Positions 52,239 to 60,443 of a stretch of 64,000 bases of DNA are shown here, piece by piece (the first letter of the stretch is position 1; every line of letters begins with the position of its first letter). The DNA is from JAZKHE01 sp040385525 (GTDB taxonomy: Bacteria; Bacteroidota; Bacteroidia; UBA4408): positions 62,001-126,000 of the forward strand of contig JAZKHE010000009.1 in NCBI GenBank assembly GCA_040385525.1. The letters are read 5' to 3'. Below the pieces are notes generated by a model. The model had not been told where the DNA came from and made no database searches. It saw only the letters and a program-made list of their open reading frames with translations. A program made the translations under genes and the position numbers.

Positions 52239-54401
52239 ATGAGATTTATTCTAATTAACCTGTTTATACTTATCTTCTTTCAAGATAAGGCGCTTTGCCA
52301 AACACAAATTATTGACAGCCTCGAAAAAGAGTTGACTAAAACTTCAGATAATAAATTAAAAATTGTTATTTATAACAAGCTTGGAACTGAATATCTCTAC
52401 GATAATATTGATAAACTTCCAAAATGTGTAAATGAAATTTCAAGCTTATCTGAAAAACTGAATAATCCCGAAGGGAAAGCCTTAGCCGATAACTTAATGG
52501 CTAATTATCAATATTTTAAAGGGAACTATTCTATTGCTTTAGAATACTTTCAAAAAAATATCACATTTTATATTGATACTAAAAACAATAATTCACTTGG
52601 AAATACATATCTAAGTTTAGGAAATGTTTATGAATCTATGGGTGAATCCGATAAGGCAATTTTTTACTATTTAAAATCCTTAAAAATAGATGAAGAAATA
52701 GGAGATAAACAAAGACTATCAGACGATTATACGAACTTAGGTGTTTTTTATAATCACAGAAATAATCCGAAAAAAGCACTATTTTATTTTCAAAAGGCTT
52801 TGGAGTTAGATATTGAGTTAAAAAATGATCAGTTTATAGTTGGAACCTATGTAAATTTAGGTAGTGTTTATTTTGCATTAAAAGATATTCCAAAATCATT
52901 AGAATATTTGTTGAAAGGATATAAAAAAGCTAAGGAAACTAACAATTTAGATGGTTTAGCAAGATTGTCAAATAATTTGGGGCAAATATTTTTTGAAGAA
53001 AAAGATTATGAAAAAGCATTAAAATATAATTTGGAGTCTGTAGCAATTAAAGAAGAGTTAGGTCAAAAGGAAGGATTGACTAATAGTTATTTAAGTTTAG
53101 GAACGTTGTATGAAAATATGGGTAAGGATAATTTAGCACTTTACTATTTTCAGAAAAGTTATGATTTATCTAAGTCAATCAAACATGTTGAAGGGATTGT
53201 TGATGTAAGTAAAGTTTTATCCAACTATTATGAAAAAAGGAATAATCCAACTTTGTCTTTGAGATATCACAAAGAATATTCTTCTTTAAAGGATACTCTT
53301 TTTAATATGAAGAGTGAAGAAAAGATTACAGAAATGTCAACTAAGTATGAAAGTGAGAAGAAAGAAAATCAAATATTGTTACTCGAAAAGGATAAAAAAG
53401 TCAATCAAATTGAAGCGAAAAAACAAAAAATTGTCATTTATGCTACCATTGGTGGTTTGGTTTTAGTATTACTTTTCTTAATGCTATTATTTAAGCGATT
53501 TAAAATTACCCAAAAACAAAAAGCAATTATTGAAAAGCAAAAGCATGAAACAGAACTTCAAAAAGAATTAGTTGAAGAAAAAAACAAAGAAATAGTAGAT
53601 TCAATTACTTATGCAAAACGTTTGCAAGATGCTATTTTGCCACCATTAAAGCTCGTTCAAAAATATTTAGAACATTCTTTTATTTTATACAAACCTAAAG
53701 ATATAGTTGCAGGAGATTTTTATTGGTTCGAAAACAAAGGCGATTTGTTGTTGTTTGCAGCCGCAGATTGCACTGGTCATGGCGTGCCAGGGGCAATGGT
53801 TAGTGTTGTTTGTAGCAATGCGCTAAACAGAACAGTAAAAGAATTTGGAATTACAGAACCCGGTAAAATTTTAGATAAAGTAAGAGAGTTGGTTGTTGAA
53901 ACTTTTGAGAAAAGTGAAAGCGAAGTAAAAGATGGAATGGATATTAGTTTGTGCGCACTTAACACAAAAACTAACGAGTTATTTTGGAGTGGAGCAAATA
54001 ATCCACTATGGTTAATTCGCGCTTCTAATTCTGAACAAAGTGATGAGTCTAAAACACTTGATACATCATCTAACATCTCAAATCTCAATACGCACATCTT
54101 AATAGAATACAAAGCAGATAAACAACCAATTGGTAAAACAGAAAATTCAAAATTATTTTCTACTCAAAAAATTGACTTACAAAAAAACGACACCTTTTAT
54201 ATATTTACAGATGGTTATTGCGATCAGTTTGGTGGAGATGGCGGCAAGAAATTTAAATCGGCTAATTTTAAAAAGTTTTTGCTTACCATTCAGGATTCTG
54301 AAATGAGTACACAGAGTAAATTAATTAATGATGTGTTTGAAGAGTGGAGAGGACATTTAGAACAAGTTGATGATGTCTGCGTAATTGGAGTTCGAGTTTA
54401 A
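52239..54401 (+). CDS. TPR sensor / PP2C (SpoIIE-type) phosphatase, array member 4
   Basis: A 720-residue protein. I chose the ATG at 52239 (MRFILINLFILIFFQDKALCQ, a signal peptide); a TTG 19 codons earlier would spoil it. Six or seven TPRs cover about 65-360 and are more regular than in member 3 (LGNTYLSLGNVYESMGESDK, KKALFYFQKALELD, EGLTNSYLSLGTLYENMGKD). The membrane helix is about 398-420 (VIYATIGGLVLVLLFLMLLF). From about residue 425 the DNA matches member 3 across the linker and PP2C domain. Sensor similarity to members 2, 3 and 5 is only of the TPR kind. It starts 137 bases after member 3, the widest gap in the array, and may have its own promoter. Confidence 0.93.
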   Translation: MRFILINLFILIFFQDKALCQTQIIDSLEKELTKTSDNKLKIVIYNKLGTEYLYDNIDKLPKCVNEISSLSEKLNNPEGKALADNLMANYQYFKGNYSIALEYFQKNITFYIDTKNNNSLGNTYLSLGNVYESMGESDKAIFYYLKSLKIDEEIGDKQRLSDDYTNLGVFYNHRNNPKKALFYFQKALELDIELKNDQFIVGTYVNLGSVYFALKDIPKSLEYLLKGYKKAKETNNLDGLARLSNNLGQIFFEEKDYEKALKYNLESVAIKEELGQKEGLTNSYLSLGTLYENMGKDNLALYYFQKSYDLSKSIKHVEGIVDVSKVLSNYYEKRNNPTLSLRYHKEYSSLKDTLFNMKSEEKITEMSTKYESEKKENQILLLEKDKKVNQIEAKKQKIVIYATIGGLVLVLLFLMLLFKRFKITQKQKAIIEKQKHETELQKELVEEKNKEIVDSITYAKRLQDAILPPLKLVQKYLEHSFILYKPKDIVAGDFYWFENKGDLLLFAAADCTGHGVPGAMVSVVCSNALNRTVKEFGITEPGKILDKVRELVVETFEKSESEVKDGMDISLCALNTKTNELFWSGANNPLWLIRASNSEQSDESKTLDTSSNISNLNTHILIEYKADKQPIGKTENSKLFSTQKIDLQKNDTFYIFTDGYCDQFGGDGGKKFKSANFKKFLLTIQDSEMSTQSKLINDVFEEWRGHLEQVDDVCVIGVRV
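53511..54376 (+). repeat. 866-bp direct repeat, copy 2 (linker + PP2C domain of member 4)
   Basis: Partner of 51211-52076, with no mismatch seen. The left edge falls just after the membrane helix codons and the right edge 22 codon-bases before the stop, so the tract swaps or copies the complete cytoplasmic output module. Confidence 0.9.
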
Positions 54402-54412
54402 ATTTAAGTACG

Positions 54413-56503
54413 ATGAATAAACTGCTATTATTTTCTTTCATTTTAATTATCACTTTTGGTTATCAATCTTTTGCACAACAAAATAAAATTGATTCTCTTA
54501 AATTTGCTTTACAAAACGCCAAGCACGATACAACACGTTGTAATATTTTGAGTATTCTTTCAAAAATTGCTTCAGAAAAAGAATGGCCAAATTTCAATAA
54601 GGCTTTACTGAGCCTAACAGAAAATAAACTTAAAACTATAGATAAGTCAAAATCCGACTATAGATTTTATCTAAAGCATTATGCATCAGCTTTAAATAAT
54701 GTTGGCTATTTAGCTGATGTAAAAGGTGATTTTTTAACAGCATTGGAGTATTATAAAAAGAGTTTAGATATAGATCTACAGATAGATGATAAACAAGGAG
54801 TTGCAGCATGTTATAACAATATTGGTTATCTGTATAGAATTCAAGGTGAGAATTTGAAAGCAATTGAGTTTTATGAAAAAAGTCTAAAAATTAAAGAAAA
54901 GTTAGGAGATAAATATGGAGTTGCTAATTCTTTGAATAATTTGGGTTCTATCTATCGTACGCAAAACAATTTTTTTAAAGCTAATGAATATTTTGAAAAA
55001 AGTTTAAAAATCCGTGAACATATAGGAGATAAAGTAGGCATTGCGTTTTCTTTAAATAGCCTTGGATTTTTGTTTGATGATCAAGGTAACAAAGAAAAAG
55101 CGCGCGATTTTTTTTATAAAAGTTTAAGAATAAGTGAAGAAATTAATAATAAGAATGGTATGGTTTATTCTTTAAATGCTTTAAGTAATATATATATTGA
55201 ACAAGCTAATTATTCAAAGGCCTTAGAATATGGGTTGAAGTCAATGAAGTATAGTAAGGAATTAGACGATATTGAAAAAATAAGAAATACATCAAAAATA
55301 CTTTATAAGATATATAAAATAAAAAGTGATTATAAAAAGGCTATAGAAAATTATGAGTTATTTATAGAAATGCGTGATAGTATTAGTAATTTAAAAAATC
55401 AAAAAGCACTAATTCAAAATTCCTTTCAATATGAATATGATAAAAAAGCAGCAGCAGATAGCGTTAAAGCGGTAGAAGAAAAAAAAGTAACCGATTTACA
55501 ACTAAAACAAGAAAAAACACAACGCTTTGCTTTGTATGGCGGACTTGCATTAGTTGTTGTTTTCGCCATTTTTATGTATAACCGATTTAGAGTTACACAC
55601 AAACAAAAACAAATTATAGAAATAAAAGAAAAAGAAACACAGCAACAAAAACACATCATAGAAGAAAAACACAAAGAAATTACTGATAGTATAAATTATG
55701 CAGAACGTATACAACGTAGTTTTTTAGCAACAAAAGAATTGTTAGATGAAAACTTAAATGATTATTTTGTTTTGTTTCAACCTAAAGATGTAGTAAGTGG
55801 CGATTTTTATTGGGCAACAAAATTAAGTAACGGAAACTTTGCTCTTGCAACAGCAGATAGTACAGGACATGGTGTGCCTGGAGCCATTATGAGTTTGCTA
55901 AACATTACAAGTTTGGAATCTGCAATTAAAGATGGATTTACTCAACCCGCAGAAATATTAAACGCTACGCGTAAAACAATTATTGAGCGATTAAAAAAAG
56001 ACGGCAGTGCAGATGGCGGCAAAGACGGTATGGATTGCAGTTTAACTGTGTATGATTTTAAACAAAATAAATTGTTTGTAACTGCGGCTAATAATCCAGT
56101 TTGGATAGTAAGAACAGTAAATAGTGAATTGGCACTAGGCTCTAGTGAAAAAAATAATCTTAATGTAACCTATTCACAAATGCCTAATGGCTATTTACTA
56201 ATCGAAATAAAACCAGAAAAAATGCCAGTTGGTAAACACGATAAACAAGATGTTTTGTTTACCCAACACGAAATTGATTTACAAAGTGGAGATGTTATTT
56301 ACACTTTAACAGATGGTTTTCCAGATCAATTTGGAGGCGAAAGCGGTAAAAAATTTATGAGTAAAAAACTAAGAGAATTACTTTTAGCAAATGCTAATTT
56401 ACCAATGCAAGAGCAAAAAGAATTATTACAAACCACATTTAAAAATTGGGTTGGCGACTTAGAACAAGTTGATGATGTCTGCGTTATCGGAGTCCGCGTA
56501 TAG
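54413..56503 (+). CDS. TPR sensor / PP2C (SpoIIE-type) phosphatase, array member 5
   Basis: A 696-residue protein 11 bases after member 4. Signal peptide MNKLLLFSFILIITFGYQSF, cleaved near AQQ. About seven TPRs (80-330) are of a regular 40-residue type (GVAACYNNIGYLYRIQGENL, GVANSLNNLGSIYRTQNNFF). The membrane helix is about 371-390. The PP2C domain (about 447-696) belongs to a different subgroup from members 1-4: VVSGDFYWATKLSNGN, TADSTGHGVPGAIMSLLN, GGKDGMDCSLTVYDF, AANNPVWIVR and LTDGFPDQFGG. The cysteine of D-C-T-G is replaced by serine (D-S-T-G). All metal aspartates are kept, so it should be active. The sensor resembles that of the Sia-operon phosphatase in layout. Confidence 0.93.
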   Translation: MNKLLLFSFILIITFGYQSFAQQNKIDSLKFALQNAKHDTTRCNILSILSKIASEKEWPNFNKALLSLTENKLKTIDKSKSDYRFYLKHYASALNNVGYLADVKGDFLTALEYYKKSLDIDLQIDDKQGVAACYNNIGYLYRIQGENLKAIEFYEKSLKIKEKLGDKYGVANSLNNLGSIYRTQNNFFKANEYFEKSLKIREHIGDKVGIAFSLNSLGFLFDDQGNKEKARDFFYKSLRISEEINNKNGMVYSLNALSNIYIEQANYSKALEYGLKSMKYSKELDDIEKIRNTSKILYKIYKIKSDYKKAIENYELFIEMRDSISNLKNQKALIQNSFQYEYDKKAAADSVKAVEEKKVTDLQLKQEKTQRFALYGGLALVVVFAIFMYNRFRVTHKQKQIIEIKEKETQQQKHIIEEKHKEITDSINYAERIQRSFLATKELLDENLNDYFVLFQPKDVVSGDFYWATKLSNGNFALATADSTGHGVPGAIMSLLNITSLESAIKDGFTQPAEILNATRKTIIERLKKDGSADGGKDGMDCSLTVYDFKQNKLFVTAANNPVWIVRTVNSELALGSSEKNNLNVTYSQMPNGYLLIEIKPEKMPVGKHDKQDVLFTQHEIDLQSGDVIYTLTDGFPDQFGGESGKKFMSKKLRELLLANANLPMQEQKELLQTTFKNWVGDLEQVDDVCVIGVRV

Positions 56504-56513
56504 CGTACAAACA

Positions 56514-56555
56514 AGAACGCTTAGACATCACAATCTCTAACTCGCTTCGTGAGCA
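56514..56555 (+). repeat. Short repeat after array member 5
   Basis: GCTTA-x-ACAT, ACAATCTC, AACTCGCTTCG in order, resembling 52113-52151 after member 3. The two copies flank members 4 and 5. Confidence 0.45.
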
Positions 56556-56625
56556 CATTCAAGATTTTTTTAGCCAATTTTAATCAGATTAGTAAGATAA
56601 ATGTAAATTTTATCTTGAAAAATAG

Positions 56626-56655
56626 TTGATTAATCGACAAATTTTTATATTATTG
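56626..56655 (+). promoter_or_regulatory. Candidate promoter (TTG-N19-TATTATTG)
   Basis: TTG at 56626-56628, 19 bases, then TATTATTG at 56648-56655, one mismatch from TANNTTTG. The spacing is right for a Bacteroidota promoter. The ATG of the next gene is 20 bases downstream. Confidence 0.5.
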
Positions 56656-56675
56656 TATAAATAAAACTGAATTCA

Positions 56676-58250
56676 ATGAAAGCAAAAATCAATAAACTAA
56701 AATTATTTAGTGCAATTGTGGCAACATGTTTTGTTGCACCTGCATTTGCACAATTAGGCGGATTAAAAAATGCAGCAAAAAATGCAGCTACTAAAACAAC
56801 AGAAAAAAAAGCCGACGAAACTAAAAAAGAAACCAAAAACTCAGCAAGTAGCGCCGCAGATCCGTATACTCTAAATAAAGAAAAGGGAGATAAAGCTTTT
56901 GAAGAAAGAAGATGGGATGATGCGAAAAAAGCTTACGAAAGTGCAGCTTCATCAACAACTTCAGATTACATGAAAAGTGCTGTTCAAGGTAAAGCCGATG
57001 AAGCAGCAGAAAATTCAAAAAAATGTACTGAAAAAATCTCAAACTTTAATAAGTTTTACAACGAAAAAAATTATGCAGATGCTCTAAAAATTTGGGATGG
57101 AGAAGTAATGTCTTTTAATGTACAAGAAAAATGTATTTGCGAAGACAAAATGAAGCAACAGTCTGAGGATTGCAGAAAACAACTTGGTCAGCAAAAAGCT
57201 GATAACGAACAAAAACAAATGGATGAAGCACAAGCTATGCTTACGCAAATGGAAGACATGAAATACAAGTGTAATCCACTTGAGCCTGGTGATGGTATTT
57301 CAAGCCCTATGCATACCAAATATTTAAAGAAATTAGTGTTTGCAAAATCAGAAATTGCAAAAGCGCAAGAAAATGAAGCAAACTTTACAAATTCTTTTAC
57401 ACTAACTGATAATATTTATAGCCGTGTGTATCTTGAAAAATCGACTGGATTTGAATCGGGAAACATTGGCCATTGTTATGGAGGTGATGGCGGGTTCATC
57501 ATGCGTTTTACATTTGATAATGGAGCTACCAAAATGCCCGAATGGCTTGGCGAAAGTAATGAAGGTATTAGAGCTGAAAAAAATTGGACAACTTGGCAAC
57601 CAGCTATATCACCATCAGCTGCTGATTTAGATAAGCCCGATTATAGTGTAAAAAACTTTGTTAAAATTGTACGTAATTTACCTGCTGGAACACATAAAGT
57701 AAAAATGGAAGTAGTGTATGATATTCCTGATGATGAAAAACCATCTCCACCAGCTAAATATATAGAAAATTGCAAACTTTTCACAACCAAATTTGGTCCC
57801 GAAAAAGTACTAGCTGTTGGCGAGTTTAACTTAAATGTTACAGAAGCAGATAAAAAAGCATTGTACAAAAAAGTTTGTCCAATGTATAAAACACAAATTG
57901 CAGATTATAACAGACCCGCTTTTACTTTAGTTCCTAACGCTGTTGCTCTTGCTAAAATAACTACAGGCGTTGATTGGAAAAAATTTACATTATTAAAAAT
58001 TGTAGGCGATATCGATTGGACTTATAATAAAAATGTATATGGTATTATTCTTAGCAGAAAAGCGTATGCAGGAGTATATCTTTTAAATAATGAAGATGGA
58101 TTTATTTATTACTCAAAAGCCGAATATTCTCAAGAAAACACAAGCAGTGGTGGAGCTACTTATGCTGCAACCAGAGTATGGGTTGAAGAACAAAATATTG
58201 AATACACAAGAAACTACGATTCATTTTGTAAAGAATGTATTGGTAAATAA
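56676..58250 (+). CDS. Large secreted protein of unknown function
   Basis: A 524-residue exported protein that I do not recognise. Signal peptide (KLKLFSAIVATCFVAPAFAQ). Residues 25-60 are Ala/Lys/Thr-rich and disordered. Residues 65-120 have one or two TPR-like helix pairs (KGDKAFEERRWDDAKKAYES, NEKNYADALKIWDGEV). Cysteines in KCICEDKMKQQSEDC and YKCNPL could form disulphides. A central beta region (IYSRVYLEKSTGFESG, CYGGDGGFIMRFTFDNG) and RVWVEEQNIEYTRNYDSFCK at the end suggest a beta-sandwich carbohydrate- or lipid-binding part. It begins a run of four small-to-large genes of unknown role (56,676-59,231). Confidence 0.75.
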   Translation: MKAKINKLKLFSAIVATCFVAPAFAQLGGLKNAAKNAATKTTEKKADETKKETKNSASSAADPYTLNKEKGDKAFEERRWDDAKKAYESAASSTTSDYMKSAVQGKADEAAENSKKCTEKISNFNKFYNEKNYADALKIWDGEVMSFNVQEKCICEDKMKQQSEDCRKQLGQQKADNEQKQMDEAQAMLTQMEDMKYKCNPLEPGDGISSPMHTKYLKKLVFAKSEIAKAQENEANFTNSFTLTDNIYSRVYLEKSTGFESGNIGHCYGGDGGFIMRFTFDNGATKMPEWLGESNEGIRAEKNWTTWQPAISPSAADLDKPDYSVKNFVKIVRNLPAGTHKVKMEVVYDIPDDEKPSPPAKYIENCKLFTTKFGPEKVLAVGEFNLNVTEADKKALYKKVCPMYKTQIADYNRPAFTLVPNAVALAKITTGVDWKKFTLLKIVGDIDWTYNKNVYGIILSRKAYAGVYLLNNEDGFIYYSKAEYSQENTSSGGATYAATRVWVEEQNIEYTRNYDSFCKECIGK

Positions 58251-58304
58251 ATAAAAAATTAATTCAAAAATCAACAATTATTAACTAAACTAAAAACAAA
58301 AAAA

Positions 58305-58661
58305 ATGAAAAAAATTAAATTTGTAGTATTAGCATTAGCAGCAACAATTATGTTTGCTTGTGGTGGTGGAAAAAAAGAAGGTTCTGTAGTAGGAAACTGG
58401 AAATTGAAAAAAACAGAAGGTTACGAAGTAGGTACTTTAGGTGAAACAACATTAAACTTTGAAGAACCTAGTACTTACAAGTGGAAAACGGGTATTGTAG
58501 AGTCTATTGGTGATTACAAAATTTCTAACGACACATTAACTATGACTGATAAAAACAACCCTACATACCCAACTAAATATACTTTCAAATTTCAAGAAGG
58601 ACAATTGTTAATGACGTTGGTTACAACACCTAAATATCAAGTAACTTATTTCTTTGAATAA
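58305..58661 (+). CDS. Small lipocalin-like lipoprotein
   Basis: A 118-residue lipoprotein. The lipobox is MFAC with C19, followed by GGGKKEG. The body is eight or so short strands beginning GNWKLKKTEGYEVG, the G-x-W-x-L start of the Bacteroidota lipocalin-like families (DUF4923/lipocalin_4 type), then YKWKTGIVESIGDYKISNDT and LTMTDKN. The last strand is YQVTYFFE. Ligand unknown. Localisation is the periplasmic face of a membrane. It lies 54 bases after the large secreted protein gene and six bases before the next gene, so the three probably form one operon. Confidence 0.78.
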   Translation: MKKIKFVVLALAATIMFACGGGKKEGSVVGNWKLKKTEGYEVGTLGETTLNFEEPSTYKWKTGIVESIGDYKISNDTLTMTDKNNPTYPTKYTFKFQEGQLLMTLVTTPKYQVTYFFE

Positions 58662-58666
58662 TAATA

Positions 58667-59095
58667 ATGGAACCAACGTTTGATAATTTACAAGCCATTT
58701 TGCAAAACCAAAAGTTAGATGGCAATATGCTAAATTGTACTTTTAAAGCTGCAAATCAACAACAAGGTTTAGATGCTATGCATATGTTTGTTCCTAGCCA
58801 AGAAGAAATTATGGCTAAAGTGATGGCGTATGCAGCTAAATCGGCAGCAGTAAACACTGGTGCAAGTATGTTAGGTAATGCTTTAGGTTCTGCAATTGGC
58901 GGTGCGGCTGGTAGCATGGCTTCTAGCGCAGCAGCATCTGGCGCAGGTATGGCGGCACAATCTGCCATGGGAACTTTTAATCCTATGGAAATGGAAATTA
59001 CTGATGATTTAAAAAAACAAGGTGTTGTAAATGCGTTTAAAACCATTCAAGCTTATTACGAATGGAAAGACAATGCATGGCACTATAAAATGTAA
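58667..59095 (+). CDS. Small Ala/Gly-rich protein of unknown function
   Basis: A 142-residue protein without signal peptide. The first 60 residues are polar (TFDNLQAILQNQKLDGNMLN). The middle (residues of about 70-110) is a glycine-zipper-like Ala/Gly/Ser stretch, SMLGNALGSAIGGAAGSMAS and AAASGAGMAAQSAMG, which could pack as membrane-associated helices. The end is polar (YYEWKDNAWHYKM). It is not a known family to me. Its stop is four bases before the small lipoprotein gene, which supports translation as part of the same operon. Confidence 0.65.
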   Translation: MEPTFDNLQAILQNQKLDGNMLNCTFKAANQQQGLDAMHMFVPSQEEIMAKVMAYAAKSAAVNTGASMLGNALGSAIGGAAGSMASSAAASGAGMAAQSAMGTFNPMEMEITDDLKKQGVVNAFKTIQAYYEWKDNAWHYKM

Positions 59096-59099
59096 AAAA

Positions 59100-59231
59100 A
59101 TGAAAAAAATAATTGTGTACACTTTTCTTTTAGCTACTGTAGCTTTTACTGTTTCTGCTTGCTCTAGCAGTAAAAACTCAAAAAAATGTGGTAACAGAAA
59201 AGGTATTTCTACCCCAATGGGTACCATGTAA
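59100..59231 (+). CDS. Tiny lipoprotein (43 residues)
   Basis: ATG at 59100 follows the previous stop by four bases. The product MKKIIVYTFLLATVAFTVSA is a clear type II signal peptide with C21 as lipidation site. The mature peptide is only about 23 residues: CSSSKNSKKCGNRKG, then ISTPMGTM. The second cysteine and the PMGTM end may be conserved features but I cannot verify it. An in-frame upstream start inside the previous gene would destroy the signal peptide. Probably real because of the perfect signal and lipobox and the tight spacing. Confidence 0.65.
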   Translation: MKKIIVYTFLLATVAFTVSACSSSKNSKKCGNRKGISTPMGTM

Positions 59232-59289
59232 TTTCATTTCAAAAGCTAAGTACTAGTACTATTTTAGCTTAATTTGTATAAACCAATTC

Positions 59290-59326
59290 TGCCCCTAATT
59301 TTTAGGGGTAGGTTTGGTTTTTTTTA
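59290..59326 (+). terminator. Rho-independent terminator before gcvT
   Basis: CCCCTAA (59292-59298), three-base loop, TTAGGGG (59302-59308), then a T-rich tract with eight T in a row. It closes the 56,676-59,231 unit. An earlier imperfect hairpin (AAGCTAA/TTAGCTT, 59243-59270) precedes it. Confidence 0.85.
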
Positions 59327-59334
59327 TACCTTTG
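59327..59334 (+). promoter_or_regulatory. Candidate -7 element of gcvT (TACCTTTG)
   Basis: An exact TANNTTTG match 14 bases before the ATG at 59349. It excludes the in-frame ATG-like extension at 59274, which would lie inside the terminator. Confidence 0.55.
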
Positions 59335-59348
59335 TTTACCAAAATTTT

Positions 59349-60437
59349 ATGAGTATGAAAAATGTTGCTTTAGCAGACGTGCATGTTTCGTTGGGAGCTA
59401 AAATGGTTCCTTTTGCAGGTTACAATATGCCCGTGTCTTACGCAGGTATTAATGTGGAACACGCTTGTGTTCGTAATAGTGTGGGTGTGTTTGATGTGTC
59501 GCACATGGGCGAATTTATTTTAAAAGGTAAAGATGCTTTAGATTTAATTCAGCGCGTTACTTCAAACGACGCTGCCGTTTTAACCGATGGAAAAATTCAA
59601 TATTCTTGTTTACCTAACGAAACGGGCGGAATTGTTGACGATTTATTAGTATATCGCATAGATGCAGAAACATATATGTTAGTTGTTAACGCTTCTAATA
59701 TTGATAAAGATTGGAATTGGATTAGCAAATACAATACAAAAGGAGTGGAGATGAAAAACATTTCAGACGATACTTCATTGTTAGCAATACAAGGACCTAA
59801 AGCTGCTGAAGCTTTACAATCGCTTACATCTATCAATTTAAAAGATATGGTGTATTATACTTTCGAAAAAGGAACTTTTGCCGGAAAAGAAAATATACTC
59901 ATATCCGCAACGGGTTATACTGGCGCTGGTGGTTTCGAAATTTATTTTAAAAACGAAGATGCGCAACACATTTGGAAAGCAATATTTGAAGCTGGAAAAA
60001 ACGTTGGTATTGAGCCAATTGGTTTAGGAGCAAGAGATACATTGCGTTTAGAAATGGGTTTTTGTTTATACGGAAACGATATCGACGATACAACTTCGCC
60101 AATTGAAGCGGGTTTAGGTTGGATTACAAAATTCACTAAAGAGTTTACAAACAGCAAAGCATTATTAGAACAAAAAAATGCAGGTGTTGCTAAAAAGTTA
60201 GTGGGTTTCGAAATGATTGATAGAGGTATTCCTCGTCACGATTACCAAGTTGTTGATGCTAATGGAAAAGTAATTGGTAAAGTTACTTCGGGCACACAAT
60301 CGCCATCGCTTAACAAAGCAATTGGTATGGCTTATATTGATACAGCGAATGCAAAAGCAGATACAGAAATTTTTATTTCTATTCGTGATAAAGGTGTAAA
60401 AGCAAAAGTGGTTAAAATTCCATTTTATAAAAAATAA
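59349..60437 (+). CDS. gcvT: Glycine cleavage system T protein (aminomethyltransferase)
   Basis: A 362-residue tetrahydrofolate-dependent aminomethyltransferase that takes the aminomethyl group from lipoyl-GcvH, releasing ammonia and methylene-THF. Landmarks: VSLGAKMVPFAGYNMPVSY, FDVSHMGEF with the catalytic-site aspartate nearby (VTSNDAAVL), GGIVDDLLVYR, ATGYTGAGGFEIYF, GLGARDTLRLEMG and the folate-site end GKVTSGTQSPSLNKAIGMAY. Start could be 59349 (MSMKN) or 59355 (MKN); both fit the short leader. It is followed six bases later by comB. gcvH and gcvP are not in the window. Confidence 0.97.
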   Translation: MSMKNVALADVHVSLGAKMVPFAGYNMPVSYAGINVEHACVRNSVGVFDVSHMGEFILKGKDALDLIQRVTSNDAAVLTDGKIQYSCLPNETGGIVDDLLVYRIDAETYMLVVNASNIDKDWNWISKYNTKGVEMKNISDDTSLLAIQGPKAAEALQSLTSINLKDMVYYTFEKGTFAGKENILISATGYTGAGGFEIYFKNEDAQHIWKAIFEAGKNVGIEPIGLGARDTLRLEMGFCLYGNDIDDTTSPIEAGLGWITKFTKEFTNSKALLEQKNAGVAKKLVGFEMIDRGIPRHDYQVVDANGKVIGKVTSGTQSPSLNKAIGMAYIDTANAKADTEIFISIRDKGVKAKVVKIPFYKK

Positions 60438-60443
60438 TTCCAT

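Noticed and set aside
51477..54112. Two identical 111-codon minus-strand frames (51477-51812, 53777-54112)
   Set aside because: They are shadows of the PP2C coding sequence and are identical only because the plus-strand tract is duplicated.
59274..59348. Upstream extension of gcvT
   Set aside because: It crosses the terminator and the promoter box. GcvT proteins start near M-K-N-V-A-L.
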